Assembly (NCBI RefSeq): GCF_001676705.1
Contig: NZ_CP016170.1
Coordinates: 1,364,001 to 1,428,000 of the forward strand
Reading direction: 5' to 3'
From: Bordetella bronchialis
GTDB lineage: Bacteria > Pseudomonadota > Gammaproteobacteria > Burkholderiales > Burkholderiaceae_B
DNA: 64,000 nt
Shown here: in pieces, positions 9,339 to 18,598 of the stretch
Layout of the letters: every line of letters begins with the position of its first letter
Numbering within the stretch: the stretch's first letter is position 1
The notes under the pieces: model-generated
The model's input: only the letters and a program-made list of their open reading frames with translations
The model's database searches: none
Told to the model about the DNA's origin: nothing
Made by a program: the position numbers and the translations under genes

Positions 9339-10004
9339 ATGCTCGATTTAGTCAACATGGTTTTGCACATCGACCAGACTCTTGGCGTCTGGGTCGCACA
9401 GTACGGCTCCTGGGTTTACCTGGTGCTGTTCCTGATTGTCTTCGGCGAAACCGGTTTCGTGGTGCTGCCTTTCCTGCCGGGGGACTCGCTGCTGTTCATC
9501 GCCGGCGCCTTCGGCGCTTCGGGGCACATCGATCCCGTGATCCTTGCCGTGCTGCTGATCGTGGCGGCCATCACCGGCAATACCCTGAACTATGCGATCG
9601 GCCGCTACATCGGCCCGCGGGTGTTTTCCATGAACGTGCGTTTCCTGGATAGGGCGGCGTTGATGCGCACGCATGCGTTCTACGAGAAGCACGGCGGCAA
9701 GACCATCGTGCTGTCACGGTTCATTCCCCTGGTGCGCACCTTCGCGCCCTTCGTGGCGGGGGTGGCGGAAATGAGCGTGGCGCGCTTCCAGTTGTTCAAT
9801 ATCACCGGCGCCATCCTTTGGGTGGGCAGCCTGGTGGCGGCAGGCTACTTCTTCGGCAACATTCCGATGGTCAAGGAGCGCCTGAACCTGATTGTGCTCA
9901 TCGGCCTGGCGGCGGCGATCGCGCCGCTGGTGCTGGCCGGGCTGTGGAAAATCGTGCGTCGCCGCCAGGGCGTGGCAACGCACGTGTCGAAAAAGCCGGA
10001 ATAG
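9339..10004 (+). CDS. DedA family membrane protein
   Basis: A 221-aa polytopic inner-membrane protein of the DedA/SNARE-associated (VTT) family, whose members act in membrane-lipid scrambling and envelope homeostasis. Family features visible are FGETGFVVLPFLPGDSLLF early on, GNTLNYAIGRYIG in the middle, and FYEKHGGKTIVLSRFIPLVRTFAPFVAG, which contains the conserved basic and Arg residues of the second half. Several hydrophobic segments are evident, ending with a C-terminal helix and a basic tail. The exact substrate is not inferable. It converges on amiC with only 7 bases between the stops. Confidence 0.9.
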   Translation: MLDLVNMVLHIDQTLGVWVAQYGSWVYLVLFLIVFGETGFVVLPFLPGDSLLFIAGAFGASGHIDPVILAVLLIVAAITGNTLNYAIGRYIGPRVFSMNVRFLDRAALMRTHAFYEKHGGKTIVLSRFIPLVRTFAPFVAGVAEMSVARFQLFNITGAILWVGSLVAAGYFFGNIPMVKERLNLIVLIGLAAAIAPLVLAGLWKIVRRRQGVATHVSKKPE

Positions 10005-10011
10005 GGCGGCG

Positions 10012-11394
10012 CTAGCTGACGTCCCCCACCCGCGCCAGCGGCGGGTTGGTGGTCAGGTAGCGCTGGATGCCGGTGAACATCGCCATGGCCAGCTTGTCCT
10101 GGTGGCTGCTGGATTTCAGCAGGGCCTCTTCGTTGGGATTGCTGATGAAGGCGGTTTCCACCAGGATGGAAGGAATGTCCGGCGCCTTCAGCACCGCGAA
10201 ACCCGCCTGTTCGACGTCGTCCTTGTGCAGCCGGTTGATCTTCTTGATCTCTTCCAGCAGGACGCTGCCCAGCTTGAGCGAGTCGTGGATCTGGGCAGAG
10301 GTCGACAGGTCCAGCAGCACCTTGGCCACCTGTTCGTCATGCGCGCCCAGGTTGACGCCGCCGATCAGGTCCGCCGCGTTTTCCTTGTTGGCCATCCAGC
10401 GCGCGGCCGCGCTGGATGCGCCGCGTTGCGACAAGGCGAACACCGAAGAACCGCTGGCCGTCGGCTTGATCCAGGCATCGGCGTGGATGGAGACGAACAG
10501 GTCGGCACGGACGCGCCGCGCTTTCTGCACGCGCACGTGCAGGGGCACGAAGTAATCGTCATCGCGCGTCAGATAGGCCCGCATATTGGGCTGGGCGTCG
10601 ATCAGCGCCTTCAGGCGATGCGCGATGCGCAACACCACGTCTTTTTCGCGCAGGCCGGTCCGGCCGCTGGCGCCGGGATCCTCGCCGCCATGGCCGGGGT
10701 CCAGGGCGATGGTCAGCATGCGCTTGCGCCCCCCCAGCTTGGGGCCGGGATCGCTGGGGCGCGGCAGCGCCACCGCCGGGGGCGTGTTGGGCAGCGGCGG
10801 CGGGGAGGGGATCGTCGCCGTGCCCGGGCCGGGCGGATTGCGCGAGATGTCTTCCAGGATGCGGGCGAGAGGGTCCTCCACGTCGGGACCGGGCGGCTTC
10901 TTCAGGATCGCCATCAGCGGATCCTGGGCCACCTTGGGATACAGGTCCAGCACCAGGCGGTATTGGTAGTCCGCCACGGGCTTGAGCGTGAAGATCTGCG
11001 GCGCGACCGCCTGCTTCAGGTCGAAGACCAGGCGCACGACATTGGGCCGGTTCTGGGCGATGCGCAGGGAACTGATGTAGGGATCGTCCTTGCGGATCTT
11101 GGCGGCCAGCTCGTTCAGGGACTGACTCATGGACAGGCCCTGGATATCGACGACCAGCCGGTCGGGATTTTCCAGGGTGAATTGTTCCGCCTTGAGCTCG
11201 CTGTCCAGCTCCAGCGTGACGCGGGTGTATTCGTCGGCGGGCCAGGTGCGCACCGCCAGGATGGTGGCGGCCTGCGCCAGGCGCGGGATGACGGGAAGGA
11301 CGAGCAGCGTGGCCGCCGCGCCGATCAGGCGGCGTCGGGAGAGGGCGCTCCGCCGGAGGGGGGCGCTTGCGGGGGGACAATCGCGTTCAGCCAT
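10012..11394 (-). CDS. amiC: N-acetylmuramoyl-L-alanine amidase AmiC
   Basis: A periplasmic zinc amidase that cleaves septal peptidoglycan during daughter-cell separation. The start ATG at 11394 gives 460 aa. The N-terminus has a twin-arginine signal (SRRRLIGAA, hydrophobic run, cleavage near AQAAT), as in E. coli AmiC. An AMIN domain follows (about residues 45-150), then a Pro-rich linker. The Amidase_3 domain opens with LTIALDPGHGGEDPGASG and has FVSIHADA and the late catalytic Glu region SILVETAFISNP. The 5' end overlaps tsaE by 70 bases in another frame, so the two are probably co-expressed. Confidence 0.94.
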   Translation of the reverse strand: MAERDCPPASAPLRRSALSRRRLIGAAATLLVLPVIPRLAQAATILAVRTWPADEYTRVTLELDSELKAEQFTLENPDRLVVDIQGLSMSQSLNELAAKIRKDDPYISSLRIAQNRPNVVRLVFDLKQAVAPQIFTLKPVADYQYRLVLDLYPKVAQDPLMAILKKPPGPDVEDPLARILEDISRNPPGPGTATIPSPPPLPNTPPAVALPRPSDPGPKLGGRKRMLTIALDPGHGGEDPGASGRTGLREKDVVLRIAHRLKALIDAQPNMRAYLTRDDDYFVPLHVRVQKARRVRADLFVSIHADAWIKPTASGSSVFALSQRGASSAAARWMANKENAADLIGGVNLGAHDEQVAKVLLDLSTSAQIHDSLKLGSVLLEEIKKINRLHKDDVEQAGFAVLKAPDIPSILVETAFISNPNEEALLKSSSHQDKLAMAMFTGIQRYLTTNPPLARVGDVS

Positions 11395-11861
11395 AGTTGT
11401 CCTCGAGCGGTATGCGCGGTCAACGTGGCATCGCGTCCTGGCCCGGCGTAAGCCAGGCCGATGTGCAGATCGGGAGGGGGCAAAAGCCCCGCCGCCCGCT
11501 CCGGCCATTCGATCAAGACGACCACATCGTCCCGCAGTAAATCGCGGAATCCTGCGTCCAGCCACTCGCGCGGATCGCTAAATCTATAAAAATCAAAGTG
11601 ATAGAAGTATAAGTTAGAAACTTTATAGCTTTCAAGCAAGGCATAGCTCGGACTTTTGATCCGGCCCTTAATGCCGCTTGCGCGCAACAGTGCCCGGACG
11701 AAGGCCGTTTTGCCCGCGCCCAGGTCCCCGGACAGGTGGATACGGCCGCCGGGCGGGGCGGCGCCGGCGCTGCCATCCAGCAGGGGCGCGAGCCGGCGCG
11801 CCAGGTCGTCGGTGGCGCTTTCGTCGGGCAGGTGCAGGGTCAGGCTGCGGGAGGCGGACAT
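11325..11861 (-). CDS. tsaE: tRNA threonylcarbamoyladenosine biosynthesis ATPase TsaE
   Basis: The ATPase partner of TsaB/TsaD in making t6A37 on ANN-decoding tRNAs. The 178-aa protein shows P-loop [36 protein letters not shown] and [10 protein letters not shown]. The start ATG at 11861 is 81 bases from the divergent fumC start. A stretch of about 25 codons (11575-11660) uses AT-rich codons such as TTA, AGA, TCT and GTT, unlike the GC-rich remainder, yet encodes conserved family residues. The 3' end runs 70 bases into amiC. Confidence 0.93.
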   Translation of the reverse strand: MSASRSLTLHLPDESATDDLARRLAPLLDGSAGAAPPGGRIHLSGDLGAGKTAFVRALLRASGIKGRIKSPSYALLESYKVSNLYFYHFDFYRFSDPREWLDAGFRDLLRDDVVVLIEWPERAAGLLPPPDLHIGLAYAGPGRDATLTAHTARGQLWLNAIVPPQAPPSGGAPSPDAA

Positions 11862-11942
11862 GACGCGGGGCGAGTGGTAAAAACAGGGGATTATAGGAAC
11901 CGCCGAGGCGCGCCGCGCCGGCGAACAACGGAGCCGCATCAC

Positions 11943-13340
11943 ATGAAGACCCGCACCGAAAAAGACACCTTCGGCCCCATCGACGTCCCGGCCGACCATC
12001 TTTGGGGCGCGCAGACGCAGCGATCGCTGCAGTTCTTCGCCATCTCCACGGAGAAGATGCCCGTTCCGCTGGTCGACGCCATGGCGCGCCTGAAGAAAGC
12101 CGCGGCGCAGGTCAATGCCCAACTCGGCGAGCTGGATGGCGGCATCGCCGACGCCATCGTGCAGGCGGCCGACGAAGTGATCGCCGGCAAGTGGCCCGGC
12201 GAGTTCCCCCTGTCGGTGTGGCAGACGGGCTCGGGCACGCAAAGCAATATGAACATGAACGAAGTGCTGGCCAATCGCGCGTCCGAGATCCTGGGCGGCG
12301 AGCGCGGGGAAGGCCGCAAAGTGCATCCCAACGACCATGTGAACCGCGGCCAATCCTCCAACGACACCTTTCCCACGGCCATGCACGTGGCCGCCGCGGT
12401 GCAGGTCGAACAACACCTGCTGCCGGCGCTGAAGGCGCTGCGCGCCACGATGGCCGAAAAAAGCGCGGCCTTCTACGACATCGTCAAGATCGGCCGCACC
12501 CACCTGCAGGACGCCACGCCCTTGACGCTGGGGCAGGAGTTTTCCGGGCATGTCGCGCAGCTGGACCTGTCCGAACAGCAGATACGCGCGGCCCTGCCGG
12601 GGCTGCACCAGCTGGCCATCGGCGGCACCGCCGTGGGGACCGGGCTGAACGCGCATCCCGAGTTCAGCGCGCGCGTGTCGGCGCAACTGGCACACGATAC
12701 CGGCGCCGCCTTCGTGTCCGCGCCGAACAAATTCCAGGCCCTGGCCTCGCACGAGGCGCTGCTGTTCATGCACGGCGCCTTGAAGACGCTGGCGGCCGGC
12801 CTGATCAAGCTGGCCAACGACGTACGCTGGCTGGCCAGCGGCCCGCGTTCGGGGTTGGGCGAGATCAGCATTCCGGAGAACGAGCCCGGCAGTTCCATCA
12901 TGCCGGGCAAGGTCAACCCCACGCAGTGCGAGGCCATCACCATGCTCGGCGCGCAGGTGCTGGGCAACGACGTCGCCATCAATATCGGCGGCGCCAGCGG
13001 CAACTTCGAGCTCAACGTATTCAAGCCGCTTCTCATCCACAATTTCCTGCAGTCGGTGCGCCTGCTGGCCGATGGCATGAACAGCTTCAACGAGCATTGC
13101 GCCAAGGGCATAGAGCCCAACCGCGAGCGCATCGCCGAACTGGTCGACCGTTCCTTGATGCTGGTGACGGCGCTGAATCCGCACATCGGCTACGACAAGG
13201 CCGCGCAGATCGCCAAGAAAGCGCACAAGGAAAACCTCTCGCTGAAAGAGGCGGCGCTGCAGTTGGGCCATGTCACCGAGGCGCAGTTCCAGGAGTGGGT
13301 CGTCCCGGCGGCCATGACCAACGCCAAGCGCAAGTCCTGA
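11943..13340 (+). CDS. fumC: Fumarate hydratase class II
   Basis: The iron-independent, oxygen-stable fumarase of the aspartase/fumarase superfamily, 465 aa. Clear signatures are [14 protein letters not shown] at the start, [52 protein letters not shown] and the superfamily signature [15 protein letters not shown] with its catalytic loop. It is complete and divergent from tsaE. It is the second fumarase of the window, the class I type being at the left edge. The usual division of labour is FumC under oxidative or iron-limited conditions, but no regulatory site was identified here. Confidence 0.97.
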   Translation: MKTRTEKDTFGPIDVPADHLWGAQTQRSLQFFAISTEKMPVPLVDAMARLKKAAAQVNAQLGELDGGIADAIVQAADEVIAGKWPGEFPLSVWQTGSGTQSNMNMNEVLANRASEILGGERGEGRKVHPNDHVNRGQSSNDTFPTAMHVAAAVQVEQHLLPALKALRATMAEKSAAFYDIVKIGRTHLQDATPLTLGQEFSGHVAQLDLSEQQIRAALPGLHQLAIGGTAVGTGLNAHPEFSARVSAQLAHDTGAAFVSAPNKFQALASHEALLFMHGALKTLAAGLIKLANDVRWLASGPRSGLGEISIPENEPGSSIMPGKVNPTQCEAITMLGAQVLGNDVAINIGGASGNFELNVFKPLLIHNFLQSVRLLADGMNSFNEHCAKGIEPNRERIAELVDRSLMLVTALNPHIGYDKAAQIAKKAHKENLSLKEAALQLGHVTEAQFQEWVVPAAMTNAKRKS

Positions 13341-13627
13341 GCGGTGCGCGGGCCGCATGCCTGTGGCCCGGGACGAAGACAAGCTGGGCGGCCTTGTACG
13401 GGCCGGCCCGGGGACGCGGTGCGGAAGAGCACGCGCCAGCGCGGCGCTTGGCGCGGCCGGTCCATCCGCGGGGCAAGGGCTAGTCCCGGTACCTGCTGTA
13501 AACAAATGCTGCTATTCTGCGCGATTGTGCAGGAGTGTGCATCCGCCCCAAGAGGCGCGGGAATTGCATGCCCGCAGCCAAATCAGCCCGCAACGGGCGG
13601 GTTGAAGAACATACAGGAGATCCTTCA

Positions 13628-14611
13628 ATGATGAAAATCCGCACGCTGGCCGTGGCTATCGCGTTGGGCACCGGCGCACTGGCCGCGTCCGCCCAGGCCG
13701 CCGATAAGTATCCCAGCCATGCCATCCGCGTGATCGTGCCGTTCGCGCCCGGTGGGTCCACCGACATCATTGCCCGCCTGGTCACGCAGCGCATGAGCCA
13801 GGAGCTGGGCCAACCCATGGTGGTCGAGAACAAGGGCGGCGCCGGTGGCGCGATTGGCGCGGCCGAGGCCGCCAAGGCCGCTCCGGACGGCTACACGCTT
13901 TCCATCGCCACGGTGTCGACGATGGCCGTGAACCCGGCCTGCCGCCCCAACGACCTGCCCTACGATCCCATCAAGGACTTCCAGCCGGTCACCAACTTCG
14001 CCAACACGGCCAACGTCGTGTCGGTGAATCCCAAGAAGATGCCCGTCAAGGATTTCAAGGAATTCCTCGATGTGCTGAAGAAAAACCCGGGCAAGTATTC
14101 CTACGGCAGCTCGGGCACCTGCGGCGTGCTGCACCTGATGGGCGAGTCCTTCAAGCTGGCCACGGGTACGGACATCGTGCACGTGCCTTACAAGGGATCG
14201 GGTCCGGCGCTGGCCGACGCGGTGGGCGGGCAGATCGAAATCCTGTTCGACAACCTGCCGTCGTCCATGCCGCAGATCCAGGCCAAGGCCATCAACGCGA
14301 TGGCGGTGGCGTGGCCCACGCGCATCAAGAGCATGCCCGATGTGCCCACCTTCGCGGAAGTCGGATTCCCCGCCGTGAACCAGCCGGTATGGTATGGCTT
14401 GCTGGCCCCCGCCGGCACCCCCATGGACATCGTCAACAAGCTGCGCGACGCGGCCGTGGTGGCGCTGAAGGACCCCAAGGTCATCAAGGCGCTGGACGAA
14501 CAGGGCTCCGAGCCCTCCGGCAACACGCCCGAGGAATTCGCCAAGGAAATCAAGTCGCAGTACGACTGGGCCAAGGAAATCGTCAAGAAGCAGAACATCA
14601 AGCTCGAGTAA
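13628..14611 (+). CDS. Bug/TctC family tripartite tricarboxylate transporter receptor
   Basis: A periplasmic substrate-binding protein of the Bug family, which is greatly expanded in Bordetella and relatives and usually binds small carboxylates. The signal peptide is MMKIRTLAVAIALGTG with cleavage near AQAADKYP. Mature-protein motifs are IRVIVPFAPGGSTDIIARL, GAGGAIGAAEAAKAAPDGYTL and, later, PDVPTFAEVGFP. The start ATG at 13628 follows AGGAGA at 13615-13620; the frame is open upstream but lacks support. No TctA/TctB membrane genes are nearby, which is typical of orphan Bug receptors. The ligand is unknown. A strong terminator lies about 50 bases after the stop. Confidence 0.9.
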   Translation: MMKIRTLAVAIALGTGALAASAQAADKYPSHAIRVIVPFAPGGSTDIIARLVTQRMSQELGQPMVVENKGGAGGAIGAAEAAKAAPDGYTLSIATVSTMAVNPACRPNDLPYDPIKDFQPVTNFANTANVVSVNPKKMPVKDFKEFLDVLKKNPGKYSYGSSGTCGVLHLMGESFKLATGTDIVHVPYKGSGPALADAVGGQIEILFDNLPSSMPQIQAKAINAMAVAWPTRIKSMPDVPTFAEVGFPAVNQPVWYGLLAPAGTPMDIVNKLRDAAVVALKDPKVIKALDEQGSEPSGNTPEEFAKEIKSQYDWAKEIVKKQNIKLE

Positions 14612-14660
14612 CATCGCGCGCGGTGTACGCGCCGCGGCGGGCAAGCCTGCCGCGGAGGGA

Positions 14661-14688
14661 AAACCAGGCCCGCGGGCCTGGTTTTTTT
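14661..14688 (+). terminator. Rho-independent terminator after the Bug gene
   Basis: ACCAGGCCCG and CGGGCCTGGT form a near-perfect stem followed directly by seven or more Ts. It lies downstream of the Bug receptor and just before ybaK on the same strand, so it separates the two transcription units. Confidence 0.9.
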
Positions 14689-14708
14689 AATGTCACTTTT
14701 TTCCCGCC

Positions 14709-15197
14709 ATGAGCAAGGCCCGACACGTCTCCGAAACCCCCGCGACGCAGTTCCTGAAGCAGCACAAGGTTGCCTACACGGAACACACCTACGACTACGT
14801 CGACCACGGCGGCGCGGGCGAGGCCGCGCGCCAGCTGGGCCTGGACCCGCATGCCGTCGTCAAGACGCTGGTGATGGAGGACGAGGCCGCGCGACCGCTG
14901 ATCGTGCTGATGCATGGCGATCGCGAGGTCTCCACCAAGAACCTGGCCCGGCAGGCCGGCTTGAAAAAGGTCGTTCCCTGCCATCCCGACGTGGCGCAGC
15001 GCCATTCCGGTTTCCAGGTGGGCGGCACCTCGCCCTTCGGTACGCGCAAGCGCATGCCGGTGTGGGTGGAAGCCAGCGTGCTGGATTATCCGACCGTGTA
15101 TGTGAACGGCGGGCGGCGCGGCTATCTGGTCGGCATCGCGCCTGGCGCGCTGGTGGATCTGCTGGGCGCGCGGCCGGTGTCCGTCGCGCTGGAGTAG
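14709..15197 (+). CDS. ybaK: Cys-tRNA(Pro)/Cys-tRNA(Cys) deacylase YbaK
   Basis: A 162-aa trans-editing protein that hydrolyses Cys mischarged onto tRNA-Pro, cooperating with ProRS. Family features are FLKQHKVAYTEHTYDY, the catalytic-Lys segment VVKTLVMED, KNLARQAGLKKV, and the glycine-rich VGGTSPFGTRKRMPVWVE. The length is typical of YbaK/EbsC rather than of the ProX or INS-domain forms. A single gene between a terminator and the convergent GlxA-type regulator. Confidence 0.92.
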   Translation: MSKARHVSETPATQFLKQHKVAYTEHTYDYVDHGGAGEAARQLGLDPHAVVKTLVMEDEAARPLIVLMHGDREVSTKNLARQAGLKKVVPCHPDVAQRHSGFQVGGTSPFGTRKRMPVWVEASVLDYPTVYVNGGRRGYLVGIAPGALVDLLGARPVSVALE

Positions 15198-15303
15198 GCG
15201 GATAACCGGCCGCACGAGCGCCGGGATGGGCGTACGCGGCCGCAGCCGCGCTGGAATAGGGGCACGCGGCCGCCCCGCGTGCTCGAACGGCTCCGGTACC
15301 TGG

Positions 15304-16272
15304 TCATGCGTCGTACGCGTGCGCGTGGCGCCGCCGGTATTCGGCCGGCGTCACGCCGACATGCTTGTAGAAGGCGCGGCGCAGCGTGTCGGCGTTGGCG
15401 AAGCCGCACTCCGCGGCAACCTGCTTGGGTGTCCGGGAACCGGATTCCAGCATCGAACGGGCAGCGGACACGCGCGCCGCTTCCACCCATGCCGCCGGCG
15501 TGATGCCGATCTCGGTGCGGAATAGCCGTGCGAAGTGGCGCGGGCTCAGGCCCGCATGCCGCGCCAGGCTGGCCACGTCATGCCGCAATCCGGGGTGGGC
15601 GGCGACCCAGCGCTGCACCTCCTGCAAAACAGAGCGTCCGGCGGGATGGGTTTCACCCTTGCGGCTGAATTGCAGTTGTCCGCCGGGCCGCTTGAAAAAC
15701 ATCACCAGCTGGCTGGCGACCTGCCGCGCGATGTCGCGGCCCAGGTCTTCTTCTACCAGGGCCAGGGCCAGATCCAGGCCGGCCGTCACGCCGGCGGCGG
15801 TGCGCACCTTGCCGTCGCGCACATATAGCGCATCTTCGTCCACGGTAATCGAGGGATAGGACTGGACCAGCGGCTCCGCGGCGGCCCAGTGGGTGGTGAT
15901 GCGGCGGCCATCCAGCAGGCCGGTCGCGGCCAGTACGAAGGCGCCGGTGCATACCGAGCCGTAGCGCCGTGAGCGGCGCGCGCTGGCGCGCAGCCATTCG
16001 ATGATGCCGGCGGGCAGTTGCAGCCTATGGGCGTGGGGCGCGCCGGCAACCAGCAGCGTGTCGAAACGGTCCTGTGCCTGGCCGGCGACCAGATCCGGCA
16101 GGATCCGCGTGCCGGAGGAGCTGCGCAATGGCCCCGGCTCGCAGGCGACCACGCGCAGTTCGTAATAGTCCTGGCCGGCCTCCAGGTTCGCCTGCGCGAA
16201 GACATCCAAGGGGCCGGAGACGTCCAGCAGCTGTACGCCCGGCAGTGCCAGGACGGCGATCGATTTGGCCAT
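15304..16272 (-). CDS. GlxA family transcriptional regulator (DJ-1/PfpI plus AraC HTH)
   Basis: A two-domain regulator of about 322 aa. The N-terminal DJ-1/PfpI-like sensor starts IAVLALPGVQLLDVSGPLDVF and includes YGSVCTGAFVLAATGLLDGRRITTHW. The C-terminal AraC-type domain has two helix-turn-helix units (DVASLARHAGLSPRHFARLFR and PKQVAAECGFANADTLRRAFYKHVGVTPAEYRRR). I start at ATG 16272, where the sensor domain begins; 16305 is also possible and neither has a strong ribosome-binding site. It is divergent from the HD-domain gene across about 140 bases and probably controls it; the ligand is unknown. Confidence 0.87.
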   Translation of the reverse strand: MAKSIAVLALPGVQLLDVSGPLDVFAQANLEAGQDYYELRVVACEPGPLRSSSGTRILPDLVAGQAQDRFDTLLVAGAPHAHRLQLPAGIIEWLRASARRSRRYGSVCTGAFVLAATGLLDGRRITTHWAAAEPLVQSYPSITVDEDALYVRDGKVRTAAGVTAGLDLALALVEEDLGRDIARQVASQLVMFFKRPGGQLQFSRKGETHPAGRSVLQEVQRWVAAHPGLRHDVASLARHAGLSPRHFARLFRTEIGITPAAWVEAARVSAARSMLESGSRTPKQVAAECGFANADTLRRAFYKHVGVTPAEYRRRHAHAYDA

Positions 16273-16376
16273 TTTTCGTCGATGCTCCCGCGTCGGGTCC
16301 GCCATGTCGCGATGAGGGGTGAAATGGCAGTATATGACGTGTTACGCCGATTGATGCCAGGGTTTCCAGCTCGCAC

Positions 16377-16396
16377 AATGATTCCACGCAATCATT
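16377..16396. promoter_or_regulatory. Inverted repeat upstream of the HD-domain gene, candidate operator
   Basis: AATGATT-CCACGC-AATCATT is a perfect 7-bp inverted repeat with a 6-bp spacer, ending 15 bases before the ATG at 16411. It lies in the divergent gap with the GlxA-type regulator and could be its binding site. No experimental motif for this regulator is known to me. Confidence 0.4.
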
Positions 16397-16410
16397 CCGG
16401 AGCACGGATC

Positions 16411-17052
16411 ATGAGCCTGACCATAGGCGGTATCGCCATCCCCGACAGCCAACTGGCACGCGAAATCACGGACCTGGTCCGTGACACCGAGTCGCCTTTG
16501 CTTTTCCATCATTCCAGCCGCGTGTATTACTTCGGCGCGCTGGCCGGCAAGCGCCGCGGCTTGAAGTTCGATGCGGAGCTTCTGTATGCCGGCGCCATGT
16601 TCCACGACATGGGGCTGACCCATGCGCACGCCAGCCAGGACCTGCGCTTCGAAGTGGACGGCGCCAACGTCGCGCGCGACTTCCTGCGCAGCCACGGTAT
16701 TTCGCAACAGGACATAGACCTGGTGTGGACCGCCATCGCGCTGCACACCACGCCCGGTGTCCCGGAACACATGCACCCCGTGATCGCGCTGGTCACGGCG
16801 GGCGTTGAAATGGATGTGCTGGGTATCGACTATGCGGGATTCAGCGATGCCGACCGCGAAGCCGTCGTGCACGCGCATCCGCGCGGCGACAACTTCAAGG
16901 AGAACATCATCCAGACCTTCTACGACGGCATCAAGCACAAGCCGCAGACGACCTTCGGCAACGTCAAGGCGGATGTCATCGCCGACAAGGAGCCGCATTT
17001 CCATCGCGGCAACTTCTGCAGCGTGATACGCGGGTCGGCCTGGCGCGCGTAG
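16411..17052 (+). CDS. HD domain-containing protein (cyanamide hydratase-like subgroup)
   Basis: A 213-aa HD-superfamily metal-dependent hydrolase. The N-terminal metal-site His is in LLFHHSSRVYYFG, the HD pair in AMFHDMGLTHAH, and further His/Asp ligands probably lie in TAIALHTTPGVPEH. The opening REITDLVRDTESPLLFHHS resembles bacterial proteins annotated as cyanamide-hydratase-like HD proteins, but the substrate here is unknown. The start ATG at 16411 is preceded by CGGAG. It is divergently paired with the GlxA-type regulator and converges on the endopeptidase gene 24 bases away. Confidence 0.8.
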   Translation: MSLTIGGIAIPDSQLAREITDLVRDTESPLLFHHSSRVYYFGALAGKRRGLKFDAELLYAGAMFHDMGLTHAHASQDLRFEVDGANVARDFLRSHGISQQDIDLVWTAIALHTTPGVPEHMHPVIALVTAGVEMDVLGIDYAGFSDADREAVVHAHPRGDNFKENIIQTFYDGIKHKPQTTFGNVKADVIADKEPHFHRGNFCSVIRGSAWRA

Positions 17053-17076
17053 GCGGCGGGCTTGCCCCGCCGGCCA

Positions 17077-18243
17077 TTACATCATCGCGACTTCGTTTTG
17101 CACGAACTTGCGGATGCGGACCGCATCCGCGATACGCGAATACTTGCCTTGCGAATCGAGCAGCACGATGGCCAGGTCGCGGCCCTGGATATGGGCCAGC
17201 ATCACCAGGCATTCCCCGGCTTCGTTGATGAAGCCGGTCTTGGAGACCTTGATGTCCCAGTCCGCGCTGCGCACCAGCGCGTTGGTGTTGCGGAAGGTGC
17301 GCATCTGCCCGCGGCCCATGTCCACGTCGTATTCCGTATCCGTGGTGTAGCGGTGGATCAGGGGACGCTGCGAGGCCGCGCGCAGCAGCCGGACCAGATC
17401 GCGCGGCGAGGAAACGTTCTCGCTGGACAGGCCGGTGGGCTCGACGAAGTGGGTGTCCATCATCCCCAGTTCGCGGGCCTTGGCATTCATGGCCTTGACG
17501 AAGGCCGGCATGCCGCCGGGGTAGTAACGGCCCAGCGCGTGCGCGGCACGGTTCTCCGACGACATCAGCGCGACGTGCAGCATGTCGGCGCGGCTCAGGC
17601 GCGAGCCCACCGGCAGCCGCGACGCGGCATGGCGCAGGCGGTCGATGTCATCGTCGGTGACCTCCAGCATGTCGTCCATGGGCTGGTTGGCATCGACCAC
17701 GACCAGGGCGGTCATCAGCTTGGAAATCGAGGCGATCGGCCGGATGGTGTCTTCGTTCTTGGAAAACAGCACCGTGGAAGTGGCCAGGTCCTGCACATAG
17801 GCCACGCTGGAGCGCAGCGCCGCCGCCTGGGCCGACGTCGTGGCCGGCGCGGCCGCCGCCGAGACCTTGCTGCGCGTAGTGCTGGTGGCGTGGCTGACGA
17901 CCTTCTTGCCCGACTTGGTGGTGGTGTCGGCGACGGTTTCCTTGCGGGTGGTGGTGCTGGTCTTGCCGCTGGCGGATTTCTTCGCCACCGTGGTGGTCTT
18001 GCTCTGCGTCTTGGCGACCGTGGTCTTGCTGCCGGACTTGGCGGTGGTGGTGCTCTTGGTAACCGTGGTCGTGGTGGTTTGCTTGGGAGCCGTCTTGGCC
18101 TGGGCTGCCTTGCAGGCCGCCGATTTGGCGTTGACCTTGCAGGGATCGGCCGCCGCCCGGGCGCCGGGCGAGAGCAGGAGCGATGCCGCGACCATCAGCG
18201 GAGCGACCGCCGTCACGACCGAACGTGTCACAAATTGCGCCAT
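17077..18243 (-). CDS. pbpG: D-alanyl-D-alanine endopeptidase, PBP7-like, with Thr/Lys/Ser-rich linker
   Basis: A low-molecular-mass penicillin-binding protein, 388 aa, acting on peptidoglycan cross-links in the periplasm. The signal peptide is MAQFVTRSVVTAVAPLMVAASLLL ending near ARAAADP. Residues about 45-130 form a low-complexity Thr/Lys/Ser linker absent from E. coli PBP7 (about 310 aa). The catalytic domain has the three serine-enzyme motifs: SISK (nucleophile), SSEN, and KTG in VSKTGFINEAGECLV. Upstream on the minus strand is a good TATAAT promoter. Assignment to PBP7 rather than to a DacA-type carboxypeptidase rests on length and the SYxxD-free N-terminal region, so some uncertainty remains. 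Confidence 0.85.
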   Translation of the reverse strand: MAQFVTRSVVTAVAPLMVAASLLLSPGARAAADPCKVNAKSAACKAAQAKTAPKQTTTTTVTKSTTTAKSGSKTTVAKTQSKTTTVAKKSASGKTSTTTRKETVADTTTKSGKKVVSHATSTTRSKVSAAAAPATTSAQAAALRSSVAYVQDLATSTVLFSKNEDTIRPIASISKLMTALVVVDANQPMDDMLEVTDDDIDRLRHAASRLPVGSRLSRADMLHVALMSSENRAAHALGRYYPGGMPAFVKAMNAKARELGMMDTHFVEPTGLSSENVSSPRDLVRLLRAASQRPLIHRYTTDTEYDVDMGRGQMRTFRNTNALVRSADWDIKVSKTGFINEAGECLVMLAHIQGRDLAIVLLDSQGKYSRIADAVRIRKFVQNEVAMM

Positions 18244-18308
18244 AAGTAGGACTTGTCCGTAAGACTGGGGCGGACGCCGCGCGGCGTCTCGCGAGAAAAT
18301 TGAATCGA

Positions 18309-18338
18309 ATTATAGGGTTAGGGCGTTAATTTAAACAA
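18309..18338 (-). promoter_or_regulatory. Sigma-70 type promoter for the PBP7-like gene
   Basis: On the minus strand, TTGTTT (18338-18333) and a perfect TATAAT (18314-18309) are separated by 18 bases in a locally AT-rich stretch. The start codon at 18243 lies about 65 bases downstream. Confidence 0.55.
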
Positions 18339-18598
18339 TCTTTTTAAGCGACGGGGCGCGGCACGGCTGGCAGGGCCGCGCAGGCAGGGGCTGGCATGCT
18401 CATCGGTTCTGCCGCACGGCACGCACGCGCGTGCTCATCCGTGCCGCAATATGGCATGGCGACGAAGGCAAACCAATGAGGGGATGCGAGAGGATGCGGC
18501 CGGCTCGGCGCTGAGGGAAGGGAGTGAAGAATGGGCCGCCGGCGAGGGAATGCGCCGCCGCCAAGGCGGCGCGGCGCCGCGCGCCGTGGCCGGTGACC

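Noticed and set aside
11325..13505. 726-codon minus-strand frame spanning fumC and tsaE
   Set aside because: Only its last 178 codons are TsaE; the rest is antisense to fumC.
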